In this document: one piece after another, positions 36,384 to 43,688 of the stretch
Layout: every line of letters begins with the position of its first letter
Position numbering within the stretch: position 1 is the first letter of the stretch
Origin: Chryseobacterium paludis
Lineage (GTDB): Bacteria; Bacteroidota; Bacteroidia; Flavobacteriales; Weeksellaceae
Reading direction: 5' to 3'
Assembly (NCBI RefSeq): GCF_025403485.1
Contig: NZ_CP099966.1
Location: forward strand, 3,199,001 to 3,263,000
DNA length: 64,000 nt
Notes under the pieces: model-generated
The model's input: only the letters and a program-made list of their open reading frames with translations
What the model was told of the DNA's origin: nothing
The model's database searches: none
Position numbers and translations under genes: made by a program

Positions 36384-36398
36384 ATACTAAAGTTACAA

Positions 36399-36426
36399 AA
36401 AAAGGAAACCCCAAGGTTTCCTTTTT
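36399..36426. terminator. terminator between the epimerase and M36 genes
   Basis: AAAAAGGAAACC and GGTTTCCTTTTT form a perfect 12-bp stem with a 4-nt loop. It follows the M36 protease gene on the minus strand. Confidence 0.88.
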
Positions 36427-36443
36427 ACATTTATAATTGAGTT

Positions 36444-39011
36444 TTACTTCACAATCAACTTTTCACTTTGACTTTTGGTACCTTGCTTGATATGAACCAT
36501 ATAAACTCCCTTAGGGAAACCTTTTGTAGAGATGGCCTTTTTAGATTCCGGCATTCTAGAATCCGTGATCACAAGTTTACCCGACATATCAAATACTCTT
36601 ATTTGCACCTCATCACGTGATTGACCTATATTTCCAACAAAGAATTCATCATAAGTAGGGTTAGGAAACATAACAAATTTGTTATCTGAAAGTTTAGTAT
36701 CCTGAGTCGCCAAAATATTATTACATTCCTGAGGAACTGTAAAATCTTCCACCTGATCATTAGCAATCGTTTTATTTCCCGCAGAAGCATTCACACCCAA
36801 CCCTCTTTTAGCAAATGCTTTCCAGATCATACATTTATCTACTCCTCCGTTTCCAATTACATCAGCCTGAAGAATAGCATCCCTTCCCTCGATAAATGTC
36901 GGACTACAAGGTTGTAGTTTAAGTCCATCAACCACTATTTGTAAAGCTTTCGCATTCCCAGAGGTTGTGCTCGCTAGTACATCACTATTATAACCATAGG
37001 TTTCAATATATTTCCAGGTAAGGTCCCATAACATTGTAGCCCAGATAAACCCTACCCCATGAGGAATTATAGCTGTATTAGTATTCGTGTATGTATTGTT
37101 GTTTACCGAAAAATCCGGAGAATATTTAGCCGGTCTAATTCCCACGCCTGTATTAGGTTGTCCCATCGGATAAGTCCCCATCCCTCTTGCCAAAGATGAT
37201 GTATCACCAGGTCTTGTTGTCAGCATTAAAGCAAAATAATCGGACCAACCTTCTCCCATCTGCTCAGTGGTATCTTGTGTTGAAAGGCAACTATATCCCT
37301 GACCCGTTAATCTATTTGAAATACCATGCCCATATTCATGAGTAATAATACCATTATCAAAACTAGAATGTTTAAAACCACTATAATCAAAATTGAAAGT
37401 TGTATTAATAATTGTTCCCCCAGTAATTTGACTCGTAAGATATTCTCCCTCATCTTTTCCCATCATAATAGAAGGAATAGTAACCCCAGAAACAGCATCA
37501 TCTTTCCCCATTAGAATGGGTTCTAAATTTACAGGATCATAAATAATAACCCCAACCGCACCTGCAGCTTGTATATTTTTCACTTTAAGAGCAAAGCTAC
37601 ATCCCCCTCTTTTTGCAACACCTATTTTCCCTGTCATACTAGCCACAGCAGTGCAGGCATCGTCTGGCACAGAAATAACCAAATCACCAGTTACGGTTTG
37701 CCCTCCAAATAAAAGAGAACCAAATCCTGCTCCTCCGGTAATTACTTTAGGTCTGCTTACAATTGATGCAGGAGAATTATATTGATATCTTACAATAGGA
37801 TCAGTAGCTGTTTGTGCTCTATCATAAAGATACATTTGCATTCTCGGTGCAGCAAGATATGTTTGTCCGGAAATCACCGCTTCATATCCTGGGTTAAAAT
37901 TGGCATTATTAAGCCCACTGCCATCAAATGCTTCAGCTCTTACAGCATCACCCTGCATTCCTCCTTTTCCAAAATTATTTGTCTGATAATTTCGGGCAGC
38001 CTCAGTAAATCCAAATTTATAGAATACATCATGAACTTTATTATTCATATAAAATAAATTTGTGACAGCAGCATCTCTATGAGTAAAAGGGTCATCATAC
38101 CTTCCATCTCCAAAAGGAAAATTAAAGTTCAGACTACTTCCTCCATTTGGTGAATATCCAGGGTTATTGGTATTCGTCTCATCTGAATAGGCATAAACAT
38201 TATTTCCTCGCGTATTGGTATAATTATTTGTTCCGTCTGAATGCCATCCTTCTGGTGAAGCCAAAATATCCCAAGGGTTATTAATGATTGATCGAGCTCC
38301 AAACGTAGGAGCTTCTACAGGTAGTGCAAAAACATTATATGATGCACTGATCGTATTATCAACAAATTTATTCAGAGAAGTCTCATCAGCGTCCACATGC
38401 AATGGATGAGTGGAAGTATTTTGTTTTGTGTTTAAATCTGAATCATGTTCAAAATCACAACTAACGGTCAGGTTATCTTTTTTAAGTATTCCTCCTGTAT
38501 TCGCATTGGCAATAATATGCCACACATCTGAAGAATTTTTGTCGGAAACAAAAAATTCTTTCGCAAGTATATAAACTCCATTTATTTCAAAGTATACATT
38601 AGGCAGGTAATCAACTTTGGAAATTTCTTTTAGTTCCAGCTTCTGTTTAAGAGTTTCTATTGAAAACTCTTCTTTAGCACTTCCTTGATTAGTAATCACA
38701 ACATTTCTCTTAAAATCATTTTTTTCAGAGATGATCTTATCTTCTTTAATGACTACTTTTCCTAAAGCATTATAAATCCTAAGTCCATCATAAGTCTGCT
38801 GTACATTCACAATATTTACACCAAGACTTTTAGAAACATCTTCATTTAAAATAATGATACCAACCTTACTGGCATTGTTGTCCTTTTGAATTAATTGCTC
38901 ATTTTTCTTATAATACTCGTGAATTAATGTTTTAGAATCTTGTGCATTGACTTTCCCAAAAGCAAAAATAACAGCAATAGAAATTGGCATTAAAAATAAA
39001 CTTTTACCCAT
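36444..39011 (-). CDS. secreted M36 (fungalysin-like) metalloprotease with T9SS domain
   Basis: This 855-residue extracellular zinc protease has a signal peptide (SLFLMPISIAVIFAFGKVNA), an FTP-type propeptide at about 25-170, and the M36 catalytic domain. The zinc motif is HEYGHGISNRL (first His at about 558), with a downstream Glu in EQMGEGWSDYFA. A PA-type domain is inserted before it (about 420-530, with ACTAVASMTGKIGVAKRGGC). The last about 75 residues (VMFPNPTYDEFFVG to SEKLIVK) are a T9SS type A sorting domain. The start at 39011 is chosen because it begins the signal peptide. Confidence 0.93.
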   Translation of the reverse strand: MGKSLFLMPISIAVIFAFGKVNAQDSKTLIHEYYKKNEQLIQKDNNASKVGIIILNEDVSKSLGVNIVNVQQTYDGLRIYNALGKVVIKEDKIISEKNDFKRNVVITNQGSAKEEFSIETLKQKLELKEISKVDYLPNVYFEINGVYILAKEFFVSDKNSSDVWHIIANANTGGILKKDNLTVSCDFEHDSDLNTKQNTSTHPLHVDADETSLNKFVDNTISASYNVFALPVEAPTFGARSIINNPWDILASPEGWHSDGTNNYTNTRGNNVYAYSDETNTNNPGYSPNGGSSLNFNFPFGDGRYDDPFTHRDAAVTNLFYMNNKVHDVFYKFGFTEAARNYQTNNFGKGGMQGDAVRAEAFDGSGLNNANFNPGYEAVISGQTYLAAPRMQMYLYDRAQTATDPIVRYQYNSPASIVSRPKVITGGAGFGSLLFGGQTVTGDLVISVPDDACTAVASMTGKIGVAKRGGCSFALKVKNIQAAGAVGVIIYDPVNLEPILMGKDDAVSGVTIPSIMMGKDEGEYLTSQITGGTIINTTFNFDYSGFKHSSFDNGIITHEYGHGISNRLTGQGYSCLSTQDTTEQMGEGWSDYFALMLTTRPGDTSSLARGMGTYPMGQPNTGVGIRPAKYSPDFSVNNNTYTNTNTAIIPHGVGFIWATMLWDLTWKYIETYGYNSDVLASTTSGNAKALQIVVDGLKLQPCSPTFIEGRDAILQADVIGNGGVDKCMIWKAFAKRGLGVNASAGNKTIANDQVEDFTVPQECNNILATQDTKLSDNKFVMFPNPTYDEFFVGNIGQSRDEVQIRVFDMSGKLVITDSRMPESKKAISTKGFPKGVYMVHIKQGTKSQSEKLIVK

Positions 39012-39103
39012 AATATATGTTTTAAAAATGTTAAATTTATACTTTATCAATATTAAAACATTTAATAATTTGTTAAAAAATCAAAACAATACCACATTTG
39101 GTA

Positions 39104-39616
39104 TTATCTTGATTTTTTCTTGTTTTTTTTTAACTTATTAGGTAATTTTGCATTTACAAATTTCACTCTATCATCTAAAAAATCGGTCATGCATTTATTG
39201 TAGCTGTATTTTTTAGCTTCCTTTAATGGCTCTAAAGCTTTCTTATACTCTAATTTAATTTCACATAATAAGGATTGATGAATCAATATTCTAGCTTTAT
39301 CTATTCCTTTGATCTTTAAAGCAAATTGAATGAGCTTTTCTGCCTCATGAAGATCTTCATTATCCAAGAGACATTTAATATAATATTGAGGAGTATTAGG
39401 ATTTGAAACATTATGATACATTGCTTCGTCAAAATACAATTTTGCTTTTTCATAGTCCATTAATATTTCGCTGTATATTCTCCCCATTAAACATAAACTG
39501 TCTGCATCTTCAGGATCGTAGGACAGCGCATAGTTCAATGCTTCCAGGCAATCCGGAAGGCTGTATGGATAATTATCCAGAGCCTCAAAGTAATATTTAT
39601 TTTTAGTTAAGGTCAT
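39104..39616 (-). CDS. tetratricopeptide-repeat protein
   Basis: This 170-residue soluble protein has about four TPR-like helical pairs: YPDCLEALNYALSYDP-type spacing near 18-36, DADSLCLMGRIYSEI with KLYFDEAMYH, then further pairs to about 150, and a very basic tail (NKLKKNKKKSR). TPRs bind other proteins. It is the last gene of the PrfH-RtcB cluster and overlaps prfH by 14 bp, so it is translated with it. Whether it belongs functionally to the repair system or is a passenger is unknown. Confidence 0.8.
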   Translation of the reverse strand: MTLTKNKYYFEALDNYPYSLPDCLEALNYALSYDPEDADSLCLMGRIYSEILMDYEKAKLYFDEAMYHNVSNPNTPQYYIKCLLDNEDLHEAEKLIQFALKIKGIDKARILIHQSLLCEIKLEYKKALEPLKEAKKYSYNKCMTDFLDDRVKFVNAKLPNKLKKNKKKSR

Positions 39617-40301
39617 TTTTTAAATTTTTAAGTTCGTTTTTTAGAACATTTCTCTTTTTTTTGAAAGATTTCTCCTCGTAATTATTTTTAAAATCTGTTC
39701 CTGAAAAAGTACGTACTGGATTCCCTCTTTGTACCTGCAGATGGTTACTCCATGTTTCCTGCATCCTTTTCTCCAGTTGTTGAATATGCAATTCCATTAC
39801 TTTTTCTTTTAATCTGATAATTGAAAGCTTTTTGTTCTCCAATTGCGAACGGGAATCCTGTGCAAAAACACTTTGCCCGGTCGGTAAATAAGTTGCCCGA
39901 ACAGCCGTGTTTACTTTATTTACATTTTGTCCGCCACTTCCCTGACTTCTTGTTGTTTGAAACTGAATATCTTTTTCATTAAAACTTATTTTTTCTACAT
40001 CTTCAATTTCAAAAATGCCAATAAACCAGTTACTTCTTTTATGCAGTTTTCGGAATGTACTTTTCCCAATCCACAGAATACTCCCCAACCAGTTTTTTAA
40101 AAATCCTGAAGTTTCCTTGCCTTTTAAAAGCAGCGTTACAGATTTCAAGGTCAGATTTTCATCCCCATTTTCACGATGGATGATTTCATATTCTATTTTT
40201 TCTTGTTTTATTTCCTCTAGAAGAATCTTCAGAACTTTAGCGACTACCCATTGGCATTCTAAAGGTCCTCTACCCGAGGTAATTTGTATTATCTTATCCA
40301 T
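39603..40301 (-). CDS. prfH: peptide chain release factor homologue PrfH
   Basis: This 232-residue class I release factor relative starts MDKIIQITSGRGPLECQWVV, the usual PrfH opening, and has the peptidyl-hydrolysis loop with [17 protein letters not shown] (GGQ at about 123-125), then SVFAQDSRSQ and a basic helical C-terminus. It is much shorter than RF1 (361 residues, also encoded here at 55708) and lacks its codon-recognition domain. PrfH is typically encoded with RtcB; in E. coli the pair repairs ribosomes cleaved in the 16S decoding centre, with PrfH releasing the stalled peptide. The start at 40301 gives a stop-A-ATG junction with the upstream gene. Confidence 0.92.
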   Translation of the reverse strand: MDKIIQITSGRGPLECQWVVAKVLKILLEEIKQEKIEYEIIHRENGDENLTLKSVTLLLKGKETSGFLKNWLGSILWIGKSTFRKLHKRSNWFIGIFEIEDVEKISFNEKDIQFQTTRSQGSGGQNVNKVNTAVRATYLPTGQSVFAQDSRSQLENKKLSIIRLKEKVMELHIQQLEKRMQETWSNHLQVQRGNPVRTFSGTDFKNNYEEKSFKKKRNVLKNELKNLKNDLN

Positions 40302-40302
40302 T

Positions 40303-40848
40303 TTACTTTGGTATTTCACTTAATCTGGGGTGACCGACAGGATCAATTCCTTTTTGCAGCAGATCTTTTGCGGCCATTACTGCCCAACATTTATCGCTGG
40401 AATGAATATTTCTGTAGAAAGAAAGTAACAACTCTGGTTTTACTATCGTAAAGCCATTGGCCTTTATTGTTTCCAAGTCGTTTCTTTCAAAAAAGTCGAT
40501 GGTGATCCTGTGAAACTTATTGTTTTCTAACTCGATTGTTTTTTCATACCTGCGAAAGTTCTCCTCACTTGGGAGATGATCATATCGGGTCCAAACCTTT
40601 TGAAAGTCTTCCTTTTGGAGGATCATCACAACCTCAGCAACGTTTTCTTTTTCTACAAAAACATCAATATCCTTATGATCATGAGCATGTTTATATTCTG
40701 TATGTTCTATTTCAGACATAAAATGCCATGCCCAACCTCCAGATAAAATGATTTTATTTTTTAATTTTTCTAAAATTTCAAGTCCGTATTGAATTCTAAA
40801 TTCCGGCCAGACCTCGCCGTATCTTTTTATGTTATGTGGTGCTCCCAT
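40303..40848 (-). CDS. nucleotidyltransferase-fold protein in the RtcB-PrfH cluster
   Basis: This 181-residue protein has the hallmarks of a polymerase-beta-type nucleotidyltransferase: ILSGGWAWHF (G-G motif near 36-40), DHKDIDVFVE (DxD near 59-61) and a third acidic residue in RITIDFFE near 117. A helical tail follows (CWAVMAAKDLLQKG). The layout resembles AbiEii/LinA-like stand-alone nucleotidyltransferases. It lies between rtcB and prfH, with its stop 1 bp from the prfH start, implying coupled translation. Possible roles are adding nucleotides or modifying RNA in repair, or an antibiotic- or toxin-type activity. The assignment is by motif, not by comparison with a known family member. Confidence 0.72.
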   Translation of the reverse strand: MGAPHNIKRYGEVWPEFRIQYGLEILEKLKNKIILSGGWAWHFMSEIEHTEYKHAHDHKDIDVFVEKENVAEVVMILQKEDFQKVWTRYDHLPSEENFRRYEKTIELENNKFHRITIDFFERNDLETIKANGFTIVKPELLLSFYRNIHSSDKCWAVMAAKDLLQKGIDPVGHPRLSEIPK

Positions 40849-40976
40849 TTCTTTTGTTTTTAAATGTTTTTAAATGTTGTCAATTCGAATGAAACAAAGT
40901 ATCATTAAAAATCTTTATTATTTAGACTCTTCATTCCCTTCTGTTTCATTCCAAATGACTGCTTTTTTTTAGCCCT

Positions 40977-41040
40977 GATTGTAATGAAAATCCTTTTGTT
41001 TTTCTTTGACGTAAGGAAAAGCAAAAGATTGCAATGGAAA
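40977..41040. repeat. imperfect repeat element in the gap between rtcB and the nucleotidyltransferase gene
   Basis: GATTGTAATGAAAA (40977-40990) and GATTGCAATGGAAA (41027-41040) are near-identical direct repeats. They flank a hairpin in which 40993-41004 pairs with 41016-41027 at 11 of 12 bases. I recall similar GATTG(C/T)AA elements elsewhere in Chryseobacterium genomes. Confidence 0.5.
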
Positions 41041-41060
41041 GCAGGATTAAGCTCCTAATT

Positions 41061-42452
41061 CTACTTATCCATTCTCACAATCCTTGGTTGGAAAGTTCCT
41101 AGAATATCGACCAGCTCACTCTGTGCGTTCATCACTTCATTGATGTCTTTGTAAGCCATCGGTGCTTCTTCAGCGTTCCCACCCATTAAAACCACATTCT
41201 TCAGTTTTAGTTCTTTTTTGATGTCATTTTGAGTGAAAAGATTACGGCATTCGCCTCTGGAATATGCTCTTCCTGCTCCATGTGACGCAGAATTTAAAGA
41301 ATCAGGATTTCCTTTTCCTTTTACGATAAATCCTTTTGCTGTCATTGATCCAGGAATCATTCCCAGCTCATTTTCATTGGCAGGGGTTGCACCTTTCCGG
41401 TGAACGATCACTTCTTTTCCGTTATGGATTTCTTTCCAAGCGAAATTGTGATGGTTTTCAATTCTGGCTTTTACCCTTCCTCCAACTGCTTTCACGAGTC
41501 TTCTATGAATATCGTCATGACAAGCTGAGGCATAATCTCCCGCCAGATTCATTGCTGTCCAATATTCCAATCCCAGATGCGTATTCAAATCCAGCCAGGC
41601 GAAATTTTGAGCTTCTTTTGGTAATGGACATTGCTCTGTTGCTACTCTGGAATAATATTGAGCAATTTCAGCTCCCAATCCCCGCGAACCGCTGTGTGAA
41701 AGAATACCCAGGTATTTTCCTTTTGGAAGTCCAATCTGTTGATCTTCTTCTGTAATTTCAACCTCACCAAATTCCACGAAGTGATTTCCACCACCTGAAG
41801 AACCCATTTGCTTGATAGCCTTCCCTTTTAATCTTCTCAAAATTGGAATCATATCGAATGTGTCCCTATCGAAAATCTCGTGTTCTACATGAGATTTATG
41901 CGTTTCATACATTCCGAATTTGGTGTGTTCGGACAGTGCTTTTTCATATTTATCTTTAGCACCGTGCAGATATGAAATTGGGGTATCCAAAATACTGAGA
42001 CTCATTCTGCAACCGATATCCATTCCTACTCCATAAGGAATTACGGCATTGTCTACGGCGAGAACTCCACCGATTGGAAGTCCATAACCACTATGTGCAT
42101 CAGGCATTAAAGCTCCCTGTATTGAAATTGGAAGTTTCAACGCGGTGTACAATTGGTTCTTTGCTTCATCAGAAATGTTGTTTCCGAAAATATGGAAAGA
42201 AGTACGGTTCGTATTCAACATTCTTTTCTCTGTTTTCTTTGATGATAGTAGAGCTTCCGCTATCTGTCCAAAGGTTAAATCTTTTTCAAAATCTTCTGGG
42301 TTGACCAGAATTTCTTTTAAAAGACCTTTCACATGATGAATATTCTTTGTTGCAAAATTTCTTTTCATGACTTCCAAAGCAATATTGATACTTTGATTAT
42401 TTGGATAGCCTAATTTTAATATATCTTTTCCTTTTAGTTTTAAATTTCCCAT
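41061..42452 (-). CDS. rtcB: RNA-splicing ligase RtcB (RtcB2-type)
   Basis: RtcB joins RNA 3'-phosphate or 2',3'-cyclic phosphate ends to 5'-OH ends using GTP and Mn2+. The 463-residue protein keeps the metal and guanylation residues: GVGMDIGCRMS (Asp, Cys), GGGNHFVEFG, SHSGSRGLG, HRKGATPA and SASHGAGRAYSR (nucleophilic His391). It is close to the RtcB found with PrfH, which repairs damaged ribosomal RNA. The start at 42452 (MGNLKLKGKD) is preferred; an in-frame ATG at 42470 is possible. It follows the basic hypothetical gene by 8-26 bp and precedes the nucleotidyltransferase gene by 212 bp. Confidence 0.93.
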   Translation of the reverse strand: MGNLKLKGKDILKLGYPNNQSINIALEVMKRNFATKNIHHVKGLLKEILVNPEDFEKDLTFGQIAEALLSSKKTEKRMLNTNRTSFHIFGNNISDEAKNQLYTALKLPISIQGALMPDAHSGYGLPIGGVLAVDNAVIPYGVGMDIGCRMSLSILDTPISYLHGAKDKYEKALSEHTKFGMYETHKSHVEHEIFDRDTFDMIPILRRLKGKAIKQMGSSGGGNHFVEFGEVEITEEDQQIGLPKGKYLGILSHSGSRGLGAEIAQYYSRVATEQCPLPKEAQNFAWLDLNTHLGLEYWTAMNLAGDYASACHDDIHRRLVKAVGGRVKARIENHHNFAWKEIHNGKEVIVHRKGATPANENELGMIPGSMTAKGFIVKGKGNPDSLNSASHGAGRAYSRGECRNLFTQNDIKKELKLKNVVLMGGNAEEAPMAYKDINEVMNAQSELVDILGTFQPRIVRMDK

Positions 42453-42478
42453 TGTTTTTGTTTTAAACATTTTTGGAC

Positions 42479-43216
42479 CTATAAGTCCTGTAAATAGTCT
42501 GCAAACTCCGTTGCTGACATTTTGTAGTGAAAGTATTTTTTACTTTCGATAAGATTAATTTTTTCATCTTCACACCTCCATTTGCGCGATTTTCCGCGGA
42601 TTTTATTACAAATAATACCTAGGATTCTATATTGATCTAAATAGGATTCCAGCGCTTCATACTCTTTTTCTAATTCCGAGTCTAAAGGTTTGTAATGCGT
42701 GATCATATAAGGTCTTATCCTTAAAGTGAATCGCCAGGGTTCGATGAATTCGTAGTAAGTATCATATCTTTTTCTAAATGGATTGTATTCTTCTTTCTTC
42801 AGAAAGTATTGTCTTTCTCTTTCCGTAAGAGTGAACTTTGGATCAGCCCAGCTAAATGAAGAAATTCTCTCGAGCTTTTGCTCCCTTGGTATATATATTC
42901 TCCGACCGAATTTTCTTTTCTTTTTTACAAATTTTCGATTTTCGGAATAGGTATACGTATTAATCTTATTCAAAATTCCTTCAAAGAAATTTCCGTCATT
43001 AGATGTTTTTATGTCGTCTCTAACAACAAATGATCTTACAAATCCTTTTTGATAAGGTTTTTCAAGAGGCACTAAAGGGATATTTCTTCTTATTTCCCAT
43101 AATTCCTTACTACGTTTATATTTTTTTCTTATCTGTTTTTCTTCGTCTTTTTTTATTATCCTTTTTCTGCTTTTGATGCTTCTCAAGCGATGAAACAGAA
43201 GATTATTATTTTCCAT
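42479..43216 (-). CDS. very basic hypothetical protein, first gene of the RtcB-PrfH cluster
   Basis: This 245-residue protein has no recognised domain. It is strongly basic: the first 40 residues are rich in Lys/Arg (SKELWEIRRN and neighbours), a KKKRKFGRRIYIPREQ patch lies near 100, and a GKSRKWR patch lies near 213. Many aromatic residues also occur (YYEFIEPWRF, RPYMITHYKP). There is no signal peptide, membrane helix or zinc motif. The charge suggests RNA or ribosome binding. It is the first gene of the minus-strand cluster, so it may be a partner of RtcB and PrfH. I do not recognise it. Confidence 0.7.
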   Translation of the reverse strand: MENNNLLFHRLRSIKSRKRIIKKDEEKQIRKKYKRSKELWEIRRNIPLVPLEKPYQKGFVRSFVVRDDIKTSNDGNFFEGILNKINTYTYSENRKFVKKKRKFGRRIYIPREQKLERISSFSWADPKFTLTERERQYFLKKEEYNPFRKRYDTYYEFIEPWRFTLRIRPYMITHYKPLDSELEKEYEALESYLDQYRILGIICNKIRGKSRKWRCEDEKINLIESKKYFHYKMSATEFADYLQDL

Positions 43217-43289
43217 TAATTATTCATAGAGACAGATCTCTGATATAGGACTCAAGATATTTGAGGCCACATATCACATCAGATCTCGT

Positions 43290-43311
43290 ATCAACTAAAA
43301 AAATAGTTGAT
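43290..43311. other. hairpin upstream of the RtcB-PrfH cluster
   Basis: ATCAACTA and TAGTTGAT pair with a 6-A loop, 74 bp before the first gene. It lacks a T run, so it could be an mRNA leader structure or an operator. Confidence 0.4.
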
Positions 43312-43350
43312 GGGTTTAAATAGTGAACATTATATGAAGAAAATCATTTA

Positions 43351-43377
43351 AGATTCTTTCACTTTGTTCAGAATGAC
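43351..43377 (-). repeat. short GTCATTCTGA repeat-like element
   Basis: On the minus strand GTCATTCTGAACAAAGTGAA is followed by AGAATCT. It resembles a motif (GTCATTCTGA.CGAAGTGAAGAATC) that I recall as dispersed between genes in many Bacteroidota. Confidence 0.45.
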
Positions 43378-43421
43378 AATAAAAAGATTTCGGGGAAACT
43401 GAAGTTTGAAATATTGCGCAA

Positions 43422-43592
43422 TAAAAAACCCGAAATCTCTACGACTTCGGGTTTTGATATTTCAATATACTATTGTTCTATGAATGTACCAAACTACGAA
43501 GCCTTACCACCATAAGTGGCAAACCGATTGGAGAATTATGATCAAATTTGAACATTGCTTCGTTGTTTTTTAATGGGTTAAACTTTATTTTC
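43422..43592 (-). ncRNA. candidate structured non-coding RNA (about 170 nt)
   Basis: On the minus strand a TATATTTG promoter box (43598-43605) is followed by a region with three pairings and an intrinsic terminator. The pairings are ACGAAGC at 43557-43563 with GCTTCGT at 43496-43502; an inner TTGCCAC/GTGGTAA stem (43504-43522, one G-U); and CAATA/TATTG (43463-43475). The terminator stem is 43425-43434 with 43446-43455 and a U run. No coding sequence is visible. The predicted transcript starts near 43592 and ends near 43422. It might be a 6S-like or other flavobacterial RNA; I cannot name the family. Confidence 0.45.
43425..43455 (-). terminator. intrinsic terminator of the candidate ncRNA
   Basis: AAAACCCGAA and TTCGGGTTTT form a 10-bp stem with an 11-nt loop and TTTTTTAT after it on the minus strand. 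Confidence 0.8.
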
Positions 43593-43597
43593 AGGTG

Positions 43598-43605
43598 CAA
43601 ATATA
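43598..43605 (-). promoter_or_regulatory. promoter -7 box for the candidate ncRNA
   Basis: TATATTTG on the minus strand is an exact TAnnTTTG match, lying downstream of the scpA stop at 43689 and not in front of any open reading frame. Confidence 0.5.
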
Positions 43606-43688
43606 TACATTTTTTTGAAAATGCTAATTTTTTTTAATAATTTATCAAAAACAATATAAAAACATACATGGAAATTAATGCTATGTTT

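Larger units (their letters stand above)
43217..43688. other. intergenic region upstream of the RtcB-PrfH cluster
   Basis: This 472-bp gap contains a short hairpin (43290-43311), a repeat-like motif (43351-43377) and the candidate ncRNA with its promoter box and terminator. No credible open reading frame or tRNA was seen. The cluster's own promoter is not obvious. Confidence 0.6.

Noticed and set aside
41336..41755. 139-codon plus-strand frame inside rtcB
   Set aside because: It covers conserved RtcB motifs on the other strand; it is an antisense shadow.
43217..43688. Cobalamin riboswitch or tRNA in the gap near the mutase gene
   Set aside because: No B12-box-like sequence, no TTCGA-type T-loop and no cloverleaf were seen; the gap is also downstream of the mutase gene.
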